NCBI GenBank assembly: GCA_964596245.1
Contig: CAZQSK010000003.1
Location: forward strand, 62,001 to 126,000
Source: RHKK01 sp964596245
GTDB lineage: Bacteria > Patescibacteriota > Patescibacteriia > 2-12-FULL-60-25
DNA: 64,000 bases
Reading direction: 5' to 3'
Below the pieces are notes generated by a model that had not been told where the DNA came from, searched no databases, and saw only the letters and a list, made by a program, of their open reading frames with translations. A program made the position numbers and the translations under genes. Shown here in pieces: positions 5,921-13,449 of this stretch (within the stretch, counting starts at the first letter, position 1; the number at the start of each line of letters is the position of its first letter).

Positions 5921-8899
5921 ATGTCAGACGCCCCGAAGCAGGAACAGGCCCCTCTTCTTCCACGCATGGAAGAGGAGATGGCTGCCTATTGGAAGAAGCA
6001 TGATATCTTCCGCCGCTCGATTGAAGAGCGACCGGCCTCCAAGGGCTATTCCTTTTATGATGGTCCGCCGTTCGCGACCGGCATGCCACACTACGGTCAC
6101 TTGCTGCAGAGTGCGGTGAAAGATGTGGTACCGCGTTACTGGACGATGAAGGGGTATCGCGTGCCGCGTGTGTGGGGTTGGGACTGTCACGGTCTACCGG
6201 TGGAAGCCTTGATCCAAAAAGAATTGAAACTTTCCGGCAAGCCGGACATTGAAGAGTACGGCGTCGCTGAATTCAACCAGGCCTGTGCGGATTCGATTTT
6301 CAAATACGCCGATGAATGGAAGCGTTACGTTGAACGTCTCGGTCGCTGGGTCGAATTCGACGGATCGTATAAGACGCTAGATCCGAACTACATGGAATCC
6401 GTGTGGTGGGCGTTTTCGGAGCTTTGGAAAAAGAAACTCATCTATAAAGGATTACGCGTTTCGTTTTTTTCGCCTTCAAACGGTACGCCGCTTTCGAATT
6501 TCGAAGTCGCGATGGAGAATTCGTATATCGAAGCCGAGGATCCTTCGGTCACGGTAAAGTTTGCCGCGCTTGATGAGCCGGGAACCTTCTATCTCGCCTG
6601 GACCACTACGCCGTGGACCCTTCCGGCGAACGTGGCTTTGGCCGTTCATCCGAAAGAGACCTATGTAAAGGTGCGTATCAAATCAACGGGTGAGAGCTAT
6701 TGGTTTGCGGAAAAGCTCACGTCCAAGGTGTTGAAACAGTTTTTCCCTTTGCAGGAAGAGCAGGAGGAGTTCGAAGTGCTTGAGAAGCGACAAGGTTCCG
6801 GTTTGGTCGGTTCACCGTACGAGGCGCTCTATCCGCTCTCGGTGGAAGCGCTTCAGAGCCTCACGCAGCGCGCAGGAAAGATCTCGTATCAGGTGATTGC
6901 GATGGACTATGTCACGACCGAAGACGGCACGGGTATCGTTCACACGGCTCCGGCTTTTGGTGAAGATGACTTCCGTGCTTCAACTGATCGCGGCTTGCCG
7001 GTTGTCGTGACGCTTGATGATAACGGCATGCATTTGCCGGGCGTTCCGGTTGTTGCTGGTCGATTCTATTTGGATTCAAACGCAGCGCTCATTGAGGATT
7101 TGAAATCACGTGGTCGCATGTATCGCGAAGAAACGATCAAGCACTCGGTCGCGATTTTTGCGCGCAACAACACGCGTCTCATCTACAAGGCGCAAACCGC
7201 CTGGTATGTCGACGTGACGAAGTTGAAGCCCAAGCTCAAGAAAACAGCAGAGAAAATCAATTGGCATCCGGAGCACTTTAAAGAAGGTCGCTTCGGTAAG
7301 GGGATTGAGACCGCGCCCGACTGGTGTATTTCGCGCAGCCGTTTTTGGGGCGCTCCGCTTCCCGTTTGGACGAATGCCGATGGCAGCGATGTGCGCGTGT
7401 TCGCCTCTATTTCCGAATTGGAGAAGGCCGTAGGAAAAAAGATCAACACCAAGGATCCGCTCTCGATGCATCGTCCGTTGGTCGATGAGCTCACCTTCAA
7501 GAACGCAAAAGGGGAGACGATGACGCGCATTCCGGATGTGTTTGATTGCTGGTTTGAATCCGGTTCAATGCCATACGCATCGATTCATTATCCGTTTGAG
7601 AATAAGAAATGGTTTGATGGAAATTTTCCAGCCGACTTCATCAGTGAAGGCCAGGATCAGACGCGCGGCTGGTTCTACAATCTGCACGTGCTTTCGACGG
7701 CGCTATTTAACAAGCCGGCATTTAAAGATGTCACGTGTACCGGCTTGTTGATGGCCGAAGACGGTCGCAAGATGTCGAAGAGTCTCAAGAACTATCCTGA
7801 TCCGTGGGACATTCTCACGACCTACGGTGCTGATGCGCTTCGCTATTATCTTTTGACTTCACCGGTTGTCGAAGCCGAATCACCAAACTTTTCAGAACGC
7901 GACGTACAAACGATTGTGCGTGGTTTTTTGAACTTGTTCCTGAACGTGAAGTCGTTTTACGCCACGTATTCCGAAGGCGTGACCATCAAGCTCGCCAAGC
8001 CGCGTAGCGCACATGTGTTGGATCGTTGGATGTTTGCGCGTTTGCATGAAACGTTGGCCGACGTCACAAAAGCCATGGATGCCTATGAGTTGGCTCGTGG
8101 CGCACGTCCGTTGCGTGCTTTGGTGGAAGATTTGAGCACGTGGTGGCTGCGCCGTTCCCGTGATCGCATCAAGTCGGAAAACTTGTTCGAACGTCAGGAT
8201 GCACTGAAGACCTTGCTCGAAGTATTATTGGAGATGTCGAAGATTCTCGCGCCGTTCACGCCGTTCATAGCCGAAAAAGTCTATTTGGATTTGGGTGGCA
8301 AGATGGCTTCCGTGCATTTGGAAAAATGGGCGAAGGCTGATTCGCGTCTCATTGATACGCGCTTGCTCGCCGATATGAAGTGGTTGCGCGAAGCCGCTTC
8401 GCGCGCGCATGAATTGCGTGCGGCCGCGAAACTTCCGGTGCGTCAGGCATTGGCTGCGGCCATCATCCGCATGAAGGATGCGGAAGAGGCCTCTCGTTGG
8501 TCCCGTCAGAATGATCTTGCGAACTTGTTGGCGGAAGAATTGAACGTCGAAGCCGTGCGGTTCGAACATCAATCCGGCTTGACCGAGGCATGGACGCTTG
8601 AGCTCGATACCGTTATCACGCCGGAGCTTCGTCGCAAGGGTTTGCGTCGCGAGTTTGTGCGTACGGTCATGGTTTTGCGTAAAGAAGCGCACTTGGAACC
8701 GGGCGACAAAATTCGTCTGATGTTGTCCGCCTTTAGCGGAGATCTACGAGAAGCGTTGGATGAGAAGCGTGCCGAAGTCATGCGTGATTTGAAGGCGACT
8801 GATCTGGTGTTTGAACTACCTGAAGAAGAAACCGCGATCACGATTAGTGACGTGGAGGTCGGCGGAACCCCATTCCGTATTGCGGTTGAGAAGATGTAA
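5921..8899 (+). CDS. ileS: Isoleucyl-tRNA synthetase (archaeal/eukaryotic-like type 2)
   Basis: A 992-residue class I synthetase that charges tRNA-Ile. The HIGH signature is HYGH (57-60) within GPPFATGMPHYGH, followed by GWDCHGLPVE. The editing (CP1) domain includes WTTTPWTLPANVA, and KMSKS is intact at 617-621. SEGQDQTRGWFY lies before it. The overall style matches the type 2 enzymes of archaea, eukaryotes and some bacteria, which are known for low mupirocin sensitivity; that property is inferred from family only. The usual Cys in the loop before GTPLSN is replaced by Asn (SPSNGTPLSN). No SD and no T-box leader are visible. Confidence 0.96.
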   Translation: MSDAPKQEQAPLLPRMEEEMAAYWKKHDIFRRSIEERPASKGYSFYDGPPFATGMPHYGHLLQSAVKDVVPRYWTMKGYRVPRVWGWDCHGLPVEALIQKELKLSGKPDIEEYGVAEFNQACADSIFKYADEWKRYVERLGRWVEFDGSYKTLDPNYMESVWWAFSELWKKKLIYKGLRVSFFSPSNGTPLSNFEVAMENSYIEAEDPSVTVKFAALDEPGTFYLAWTTTPWTLPANVALAVHPKETYVKVRIKSTGESYWFAEKLTSKVLKQFFPLQEEQEEFEVLEKRQGSGLVGSPYEALYPLSVEALQSLTQRAGKISYQVIAMDYVTTEDGTGIVHTAPAFGEDDFRASTDRGLPVVVTLDDNGMHLPGVPVVAGRFYLDSNAALIEDLKSRGRMYREETIKHSVAIFARNNTRLIYKAQTAWYVDVTKLKPKLKKTAEKINWHPEHFKEGRFGKGIETAPDWCISRSRFWGAPLPVWTNADGSDVRVFASISELEKAVGKKINTKDPLSMHRPLVDELTFKNAKGETMTRIPDVFDCWFESGSMPYASIHYPFENKKWFDGNFPADFISEGQDQTRGWFYNLHVLSTALFNKPAFKDVTCTGLLMAEDGRKMSKSLKNYPDPWDILTTYGADALRYYLLTSPVVEAESPNFSERDVQTIVRGFLNLFLNVKSFYATYSEGVTIKLAKPRSAHVLDRWMFARLHETLADVTKAMDAYELARGARPLRALVEDLSTWWLRRSRDRIKSENLFERQDALKTLLEVLLEMSKILAPFTPFIAEKVYLDLGGKMASVHLEKWAKADSRLIDTRLLADMKWLREAASRAHELRAAAKLPVRQALAAAIIRMKDAEEASRWSRQNDLANLLAEELNVEAVRFEHQSGLTEAWTLELDTVITPELRRKGLRREFVRTVMVLRKEAHLEPGDKIRLMLSAFSGDLREALDEKRAEVMRDLKATDLVFELPEEETAITISDVEVGGTPFRIAVEKM

Positions 8900-8966
8900 C
8901 AGGGGACAGGCGAGCTGGTATCATTGTCCGTACGTATCACCTAACTATTCATCTTTTTCGCTATAT

Positions 8967-9731
8967 ATGAAGAAAATAATCTCTTCCGCTGTGGGTATTT
9001 CCATGGTGCTCAGCCTTGTGAGCCCGATGGCTGCCGCGGCCCAGGAACCCTCAAATACCGGTGCGGACGTGTGCGCTAATAATACCGCCCGTTGGGAGGT
9101 GAAGTGGTCGCAAGGCCAAGTGAAGGAAGCCGAGAAGCTGGGGAAGATGCGCGCCGATGATGATGCGCATATTTCCAAGCGCTGGTCTGATGCGGATGCC
9201 CGTTTCCGTTCCAATCGTGATGAGCGTGATGCAAAGATGATTGATCATCGCGCGAAGCAGGATACGAAAATCGATGAGCGTGGTGCCTCCGAAGCGATGA
9301 AGGCTGCGGTTTCGACCTATCGTGCAGCGATCGATGCCGCATTGAAGACGCGCCGTGCTTCCATCGACAAAGTCGAAGCCGACTTCCGTGCCGCCCACGA
9401 CGCTTCACTTAAGACGCGTCGCGCTGCGGTTGATGCCGCCATCAAGGTCCGTCAGGACGCCGTGAGCGCCGCTGAGGCTGAATGGAAGACGCGTTGCAAT
9501 GGGACGGAGGAAGAACGCAAGGCTGCGAACGAAGCGTTTCGTGCCAAGGTGAAGGCTGCTCGCGCTACATACCTCTCCTCGATTGAAGCCGCTAAGAAGG
9601 TCCATAAGGAGAATATGACCAAGGCTCGTGATGCCCGCCAAGCCGGACACAAGGCCGCCATGGAAGCCTTTCAGAAGGCCGTGAAGGCCGCGCAAGAAGT
9701 GTTTGCCGCCGCTCGTAAGGCCGCGAAGTAA
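8967..9731 (+). CDS. Secreted Ala/Lys/Arg-rich coiled-coil protein
   Basis: A 254-residue protein starting at MKKIISSAVG; the frame is open further upstream but overlaps ileS. A signal peptide (1-25, cleavage after AAAA) precedes an almost entirely helical body rich in Ala, Lys, Arg and Glu. The body contains near-repeats: LKTRRASIDKVEADFRAAHD is followed by SLKTRRAAVDAAIKVRQDAV. Only two cysteines are present after the signal, one near each end of the first half. No enzymatic motif is seen. Alanine-rich exported helices can be periplasmic or surface fibres or nucleic-acid binders; there is nothing to choose between these. A strong terminator follows. Confidence 0.75.
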   Translation: MKKIISSAVGISMVLSLVSPMAAAAQEPSNTGADVCANNTARWEVKWSQGQVKEAEKLGKMRADDDAHISKRWSDADARFRSNRDERDAKMIDHRAKQDTKIDERGASEAMKAAVSTYRAAIDAALKTRRASIDKVEADFRAAHDASLKTRRAAVDAAIKVRQDAVSAAEAEWKTRCNGTEEERKAANEAFRAKVKAARATYLSSIEAAKKVHKENMTKARDARQAGHKAAMEAFQKAVKAAQEVFAAARKAAK

Positions 9732-9745
9732 GAATGAATAAATAG

Positions 9746-9773
9746 AAAAGGACGCCACGTGGCGTCCTTTTTT
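9746..9773 (+). terminator. Intrinsic terminator after coiled-coil protein gene
   Basis: Perfect nine-pair palindromic stem GGACGCCACGTGGCGTCC with A-rich left and six-T right flanks, so it can work in both directions. Confidence 0.88.
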
Positions 9774-9783
9774 GTTCATGTGC

Positions 9784-9789
9784 TACGCT
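9784..9789 (+). promoter_or_regulatory. Extended -10 box for the 161-aa gene
   Basis: TGC-TACGCT with seven bases to the ATG at 9797, directly downstream of a terminator. A leaderless transcript is the likely outcome. Confidence 0.45.
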
Positions 9790-9796
9790 CGGCCAT

Positions 9797-10282
9797 ATGT
9801 TGCCGCGCGTCGCCATCGCTGTTCTCTGTCTCCTGATTGGGAGCGTGCTTGGGGCCGCCATTCGTCTGCCTGCAAAGGAGCGAGTAGATACAGTAGAAGC
9901 GCATTCGCAAGAGCTGCGTATTCATCGCACAACCTATCGTGATTTAGCCGAAGGGGATGATCAGGCTGCCTCCGGTGATCCGCTTGGACACGTGTTATCT
10001 TTTTCCGGAGTGGTAAATGGTTCGATGTTGGTGACGCATGAAATTCGTACGCAGGATGGCGCGCAACTTTCGTTGATCGAAGGGCGTGAGTTGAAGCGCG
10101 AGGGTTTTTATTTTGCCGGTCTTCGCGATGATTTGGTGTTTATCCGCAGCACATCAACGCTTCAAGTGCAGCGCGAGATTCAGCTGGAAAATGAAACGCC
10201 GAATCAGGCGCCGGAAGTGTTGCCGCGCGAAGTGATTGCGAGTTTTGCATTGGACAAAGAGATCAACATCATCTTCGAATAA
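9797..10282 (+). CDS. Unrecognised membrane-anchored protein
   Basis: A 161-residue protein with one N-terminal hydrophobic stretch (about 4-22) that would anchor it with the rest outside. The remainder looks like a small beta-rich domain (GHVLSFSGVVNGSMLVTHEI, then FYFAGLRDDLVFIRS). I do not recognise a family. The gene stands alone between two terminators and has its own -10 box. Confidence 0.65.
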   Translation: MLPRVAIAVLCLLIGSVLGAAIRLPAKERVDTVEAHSQELRIHRTTYRDLAEGDDQAASGDPLGHVLSFSGVVNGSMLVTHEIRTQDGAQLSLIEGRELKREGFYFAGLRDDLVFIRSTSTLQVQREIQLENETPNQAPEVLPREVIASFALDKEINIIFE

Positions 10283-10285
10283 CAT

Positions 10286-10310
10286 AAAAACTCCCTTTCG
10301 GGAGTTTTTA
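10286..10310 (+). terminator. Intrinsic terminator after the 161-aa gene
   Basis: ACTCCC-TTTC-GGGAGT stem with A5 before and T5 after. The tRNA-Lys gene ends 4 bases away on the other strand, so it may serve both units. Confidence 0.85.
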
Positions 10311-10313
10311 TCT

Positions 10314-10389
10314 TGGTGCAGCGGCTGGGGGTCGAACCCAGGACCTTGGGCTTAAGAGGCCCCTGCTCTACCAGCTGAGCTACCGCTGC
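10314..10389 (-). tRNA. tRNA-Lys (CUU anticodon)
   Basis: Read on the minus strand: acceptor GCAGCGG pairs with CCGCTGC; D stem GCTC/GAGC; anticodon loop CTCTTAA gives anticodon CTT; T arm CTGGG-TTCGACC-CCCAG. The discriminator A and an encoded CCA end the gene at 10314. The anticodon stem has one mismatch at its outer pair. A consensus promoter lies upstream (10410-10438). Confidence 0.96.
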
Positions 10390-10409
10390 GAAAAGGCCAA
10401 CGTTGCAAG

Positions 10410-10438
10410 AATCTACTCTGTTCCTATCCGATTGTCAA
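10410..10438 (-). promoter_or_regulatory. Promoter for tRNA-Lys
   Basis: On the minus strand TTGACA (complement of 433-438 in this kilobase), 17-base spacer, then TAGATT (complement of 10410-10415). The -35 hexamer overlaps the -35 hexamer of the divergent tRNA-Arg promoter. Confidence 0.8.
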
Positions 10439-10460
10439 ACGAGGTTGTCTGGGCTACGAT
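10432..10460 (+). promoter_or_regulatory. Promoter for tRNA-Arg
   Basis: TTGTCA (10432-10437), 17-base spacer, TACGAT (10455-10460), 11 bases before the tRNA. The -35 box shares five base pairs with that of the divergent tRNA-Lys promoter, so one polymerase should block the other. Confidence 0.8.
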
Positions 10461-10471
10461 CCGACCGTTTC

Positions 10472-10548
10472 GCGCCCCTAGCTCAGCTGGATAGAGCGCT
10501 CCCCTCCGAAGGGAGAGGTCAGACGTTCGAATCGTCTGGGGCGCACCA
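10472..10548 (+). tRNA. tRNA-Arg (CCG anticodon)
   Basis: Acceptor GCGCCCC pairs with GGGGCGC; D stem GCTC/GAGC; anticodon stem CTCCC/GGGAG around loop CTCCGAA, anticodon CCG; T arm AGACG-TTCGAAT-CGTCT; discriminator A and encoded CCA. All stems pair. A hairpin terminator follows. Confidence 0.97.
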
Positions 10549-10554
10549 TATAGG

Positions 10555-10580
10555 ACTCCCCTTGAAAAAAGGGGAGTTTT
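10555..10580 (+). terminator. Terminator after tRNA-Arg
   Basis: ACTCCCC, nine-base A-rich loop, GGGGAGT, then TTTG. Confidence 0.8.
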
Positions 10581-10617
10581 GTTGTAAGAAAAGAATACAA
10601 TTCAAGACGGAGGTTGC

Positions 10618-11064
10618 ATGCCCAAAGCGAGCAGAGGTGCGCTTACGCCCGGTGCGCAGGGCTTCAGCCTTGCGGAAGCGATCGACGGTGTCACACCGGC
10701 CGGTAGCTCACGCCAACACCCCGAACCGCCGCCGGCCAAGTGCCGTTGGTGCGGGACACTTCTCTCCATCCGCAACCGGCCCGGCTACAAGCCGCCCAAG
10801 CCGGAGAAGGAGGAGAAGAAGGCGAAGGAGTCCACGCAGTCGGAAGAGCGCGAGATTCCGGAGAATCCGGAGGTGCTCGTCGAAGAGGCAAGGCCGAAGA
10901 AGGCCAAGTCCATCACGCGCTCGTCGCCGCCGGTCGAAGACCAGCTTTGCTACATCCACAAGCGAGCGGTGCTGGACTGGCATCAGGGACACTCGGATGT
11001 GCGGCCGCCGTTCTATCCCCCCGAGGAGCCGGATGACGAGAAACCTCGTAGCAAGAAGCTCTGA
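10618..11064 (+). CDS. GC-rich orphan protein with possible CxxC/CxxH zinc site
   Basis: A 148-residue, Pro/Glu/Lys-rich, largely disordered protein that I do not recognise. Cysteines 42 and 45 (CRWC) and Cys111-His114 (CYIH) could form one zinc site; His122 and His125 follow. The central third is highly charged. The gene differs from its neighbours. It has a good Shine-Dalgarno (GGAGG, four bases before ATG) and GC-ending codons, and it sits alone between the tRNA-Arg terminator and its own terminator. TACAAT at 10596-10601 could be its -10. These traits match four other genes in the window (12868, 13179, 34022, 34858) and suggest transfer from a GC-rich, SD-using bacterium. Confidence 0.7.
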   Translation: MPKASRGALTPGAQGFSLAEAIDGVTPAGSSRQHPEPPPAKCRWCGTLLSIRNRPGYKPPKPEKEEKKAKESTQSEEREIPENPEVLVEEARPKKAKSITRSSPPVEDQLCYIHKRAVLDWHQGHSDVRPPFYPPEEPDDEKPRSKKL

Positions 11065-11065
11065 C

Positions 11066-11091
11066 TCCGCCATTTGGCGGATTTTCTTTTT
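11066..11091 (+). terminator. Terminator after the 148-aa orphan gene
   Basis: TCCGCC-ATT-TGGCGGA stem followed by TTTTCTTTTT, two bases after the stop codon. Confidence 0.85.
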
Positions 11092-11096
11092 CCCGC

Positions 11097-11102
11097 TATC
11101 GT
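11097..11102 (+). promoter_or_regulatory. Possible -10 box for proS
   Basis: TATCGT, 11 bases before the proS ATG and just after a terminator; the leader would be only a few bases. Confidence 0.35.
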
Positions 11103-11113
11103 AGCGGCCGACT

Positions 11114-12376
11114 ATGCGCCAATCGCGACTCTTCACCAAGACCTCCAAAAACGCGCCTCACGACGCGGATTCTACAAATGCCAAGTATTTGACCCAGGGA
11201 CGCTTTGTCGACCAGGAAATGGCCGGCGTGTACACCTGGCTTCCGCTTGGTTTGCGTACCCTCCGCAAGGTGGAGCAAATCGTCCGCGAGGAGATGGATG
11301 AGCTGGGCGCTCAGGAGATTTTCATGCCGTCTCTTCAGCCTAAGGAGTACTGGGAGACTACCGACCGCTGGGAGGGGGTCGATGTGCTGTTCAAGCTTGA
11401 ATCCCAAACGGGGAAGGAATATGCCCTTGGCTGCACGCACGAAGAAGTGGTGACGCCGCTCGCGCAAAAACTTATCGAGTCCTACAAAGAGTTGCCCTTT
11501 GCTACGTATCAAATTAATACCAAATTCCGTGACGAGCTTCGCGCAAAGTCCGGCGTGTTGCGTGGTCGCGAGTTTCGCATGAAGGACATGTATAGCTTTC
11601 ATGCGACGCAGGAGAGCCTAACTTCTTTTTACGAGAAGGTTCTCGACGCGTATGTGAAGGTCTATGAGCGCTGTGGCTTGAAGGTAAAGGTCGTCCAGGC
11701 CAGCGGTGGGATTTTCACCGAGAATATCTCTCATGAGTTTCAAGCGCTGACGGATGCGGGTGAAGATATGCTTATCGCGTGTGAGAATTGCGAATTCGGT
11801 CAAAACAGCGAAGTGGCAACCTATAAAGTCGGAGATACATGCCCGAAGTGCGCTCATTCACTTGCGCAAATGAAGGGCGTCGAAGTCGGAAACATCTTTG
11901 ACCTCGGGACGAAATATACCGACGCATTCAAGTTTGATATTGCGAATGAAAAAGGGGAGAAGCAGCGCGTGTTGATGGGTTGCTATGGCATTGGAACATC
12001 TCGTCTTGTTGGAGCGATTGTTGAAACGCATCACGATGATAAGGGGATTGTGTGGCCGATGTCGGTCGCACCGTTCCACGTCCACCTCGTTTCCCTGCGT
12101 TCAAAGGATGAAGCAGTTCAATCACGCATCAACACGGTGACTCTGGAGCTCTATAACGGTTTAGCGGCCGCGGGTGTGGAAGTGTTGTGGGATGATCGCG
12201 ACGCTTCTCCGGGTGAGAAGTTTGCTGATGCAGACTTGATCGGTTTGCCCTTGCGCCTGATCGTTTCCGAAAAGACCTTGAAAGAAGACTCGGTTGAATG
12301 GAAGTCACGCAAAGAAGGGGAGGCTCAGCTTGTGAAAATCGCTGATGTGGTAGAGAAAATTGAAGGCACGATGTAA
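11114..12376 (+). CDS. proS: Prolyl-tRNA synthetase, short form without editing insertion
   Basis: A 420-residue class II synthetase charging tRNA-Pro. Motif 1 region GVYTWLPLGLRTLRKVEQIV, motif 2 FRDELRAKSGVLRGREFRMKD, motif 3 CYGIGTSRLVGA and the C-terminal anticodon-binding domain (about 325-415) are present. Typical bacterial ProRS has about 570 residues because of a roughly 180-residue INS editing domain between motifs 2 and 3. Here that place holds only about 60 residues with CENC and CPKC pairs (a probable zinc knuckle). Cis-editing of Ala-tRNA-Pro is therefore expected to be missing. Convergent with HU through a shared terminator. Confidence 0.95.
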   Translation: MRQSRLFTKTSKNAPHDADSTNAKYLTQGRFVDQEMAGVYTWLPLGLRTLRKVEQIVREEMDELGAQEIFMPSLQPKEYWETTDRWEGVDVLFKLESQTGKEYALGCTHEEVVTPLAQKLIESYKELPFATYQINTKFRDELRAKSGVLRGREFRMKDMYSFHATQESLTSFYEKVLDAYVKVYERCGLKVKVVQASGGIFTENISHEFQALTDAGEDMLIACENCEFGQNSEVATYKVGDTCPKCAHSLAQMKGVEVGNIFDLGTKYTDAFKFDIANEKGEKQRVLMGCYGIGTSRLVGAIVETHHDDKGIVWPMSVAPFHVHLVSLRSKDEAVQSRINTVTLELYNGLAAAGVEVLWDDRDASPGEKFADADLIGLPLRLIVSEKTLKEDSVEWKSRKEGEAQLVKIADVVEKIEGTM

Positions 12377-12377
12377 C

Positions 12378-12408
12378 AAAAAACTCCCACCGATCGGTGG
12401 GAGTTTTT
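12378..12408. terminator. Bidirectional terminator between proS and HU
   Basis: AAAAACTCCCACCGAT and ATCGGTGGGAGTTTTT form a long perfect stem with A and T tracts on both sides, serving both convergent genes. Confidence 0.9.
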
Positions 12409-12415
12409 GTTTGGC

Positions 12416-12751
12416 TTACATTGCAGCGGGGGCGGACGGGGCAGCGGCGGCCGGAGCGGCGGCGCTGGCACCTGAGTGCTTGAGGGCGTCCTTCAAACCC
12501 TTACCAGCCTTGAACTTCGGAACGGTGACGGCACCGATCTGAATCTTCTCGGTCGGATTCTGCGGGTTAACGCCCATACGAGCGGCGCGGGTCTTGGCCA
12601 TGAAAGCACCGAAACCAGCGATATTTACTTCACCACCGGCTTTCAGGGTGTTGGTGACAACGTCCACAAACGCTTCGACCATGTCTTCGGCCTGCTTCTT
12701 TGTGACGCCGACCTTCTCTGAGAGATGGTTGATGAGTTCCGCCTTGTTCAT
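12416..12751 (-). CDS. hup: HU-family DNA-binding protein with Ala/Pro tail
   Basis: A 111-residue nucleoid protein from MNKAELINHL (ATG complementary to 12749-12751). The HU/IHF fold covers residues 1-90: helices to about 45, then GEVNIAGFGAFMAKTRAARMGVNP (the DNA-binding arm, with the conserved NP proline), then VPKFKAGKGLKDAL. About 20 extra residues (SGASAAAPAAAAPSAPAAM) form a low-complexity tail longer than usual for HU. A possible promoter TTGCCA-17-TAACGT lies upstream. No SD is present. Confidence 0.93.
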   Translation of the reverse strand: MNKAELINHLSEKVGVTKKQAEDMVEAFVDVVTNTLKAGGEVNIAGFGAFMAKTRAARMGVNPQNPTEKIQIGAVTVPKFKAGKGLKDALKHSGASAAAPAAAAPSAPAAM

Positions 12752-12850
12752 AGGTTGGAGAGAAACACTAATGAGTGATGGAGGGACGTTATCATTTTTC
12801 GCTAAGGTTGGCAAATGGCCGTCAAGGGGTATTGGATTTAAGCAAAAAAA

Positions 12851-12869
12851 TAGACCCGCGGGGCGGATC
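12851..12869 (-). terminator. Terminator after the 57-aa gene
   Basis: On the minus strand GATCCGC-CCC-GCGGGTC (seven pairs including one G-T) then CTATTTTTTT-type tail. It overlaps the stop codon of the 57-aa gene. Confidence 0.75.
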
Positions 12870-13041
12870 AAGGATAGAGGGACCGCTGAGGCGGTCGATA
12901 GGGGTCGTCGCGCAGCTTCGCGAAGGGGCGGAGGTGGTCGCGCAAGCGCGGATCTTCGCGCAGCTGCTGCACCTGATCGTCTTCCTTCATTTCATCCTCG
13001 ATGAGACGAAGGGCTTCTCTTTCCAGAATCGGAGTGCTCAC
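12868..13041 (-). CDS. Small GC-rich orphan protein (57 aa)
   Basis: A GTG-started 57-codon gene that is easily overlooked. GTG is complementary to 13039-13041, the stop is TGA, and an SD (TGGAG) lies eight bases upstream. The product is charged and helical at first (STPILEREALRLIEDEMKED), then rich in Arg, Asp and Pro (FAKLRDDPYRPPQRSLYP). I do not recognise it. Its hairpin terminator overlaps the stop. Codons are GC-rich, unlike rny and HU on either side, and like the 64-aa gene just upstream on the same strand. No clear promoter; TTGACT near 13128 lacks a good -10. Confidence 0.6.
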   Translation of the reverse strand: MSTPILEREALRLIEDEMKEDDQVQQLREDPRLRDHLRPFAKLRDDPYRPPQRSLYP

Positions 13042-13155
13042 TTGGGTTCTCCAGGGTTGAGGAGTTTAGTCCAAGGGCTAAGCTGGCGATAAAAACGCCA
13101 TAAACACCCTGCATCTTTTACAGGCGTTAGTCAATGAAAGGGCTATTTTTTTTAT

Positions 13156-13178
13156 GAAAAAACCGCCAGGGTGGCGGG
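13156..13178 (-). terminator. Terminator after the 64-aa gene
   Basis: On the minus strand CCGCCA-CCC-TGGCGG followed by TTTTTTC, immediately after the stop codon. Confidence 0.85.
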
Positions 13179-13373
13179 CTAGGGATCGCGACGCTCCCGC
13201 ACGGCGCGTTGGATGCTGCCGATGAAGGGATTCTCGGGGCGCGTTGGCTGGCCGGTGATCTTGGCCTGCTCGCGATCGGCTTCTGCCGCGCGCTCCGGAT
13301 GGAGGCGGCGCAGAAGTGTCGGGACTTCGACCATGAGCGGGGGACGCGGCTTCGGTTCCGTCTCGTCGGGCAT
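13179..13373 (-). CDS. Small GC-rich orphan protein (64 aa)
   Basis: A 64-residue protein (MPDETEPKPRPPLMVEVPTL, then a run of Arg/Glu-rich helix ending in RAVRERRDP). Family not recognised. It has a perfect Shine-Dalgarno (AGGAGG, five bases before ATG), a consensus promoter (TTGACG-17-TACAGT) and a hairpin terminator abutting the stop, making a compact stand-alone expression unit. GC-rich codon choice and SD use separate it from the surrounding genes. It lies between the rny terminator and the 57-aa gene. Confidence 0.65.
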   Translation of the reverse strand: MPDETEPKPRPPLMVEVPTLLRRLHPERAAEADREQAKITGQPTRPENPFIGSIQRAVRERRDP

Positions 13374-13389
13374 TAGCTCCTCCTAGCAA

Positions 13390-13418
13390 ACTGTACGGTT
13401 GACGAGTTGAGGCGTCAA
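13390..13418 (-). promoter_or_regulatory. Promoter for the 64-aa gene
   Basis: On the minus strand TTGACG (complement of 13413-13418), 17-base spacer, TACAGT (complement of 13390-13395). The -35 box starts within the T tract of the rny terminator. Confidence 0.75.
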
Positions 13419-13444
13419 AAACACCGCCTTGCGGCGGTGTTTTG
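13417..13444 (-). terminator. rny terminator
   Basis: AAAACACCGCC and GGCGGTGTTTT arms around a short loop, five bases after the rny stop. Confidence 0.88.
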
Positions 13445-13449
13445 TTTTC

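Noticed and set aside
9051..9408. His- and Arg-rich minus-strand frames opposite the coiled-coil gene
   Set aside because: Composition is that of antisense Ala/Arg/Asp codons; no start or regulatory signal.
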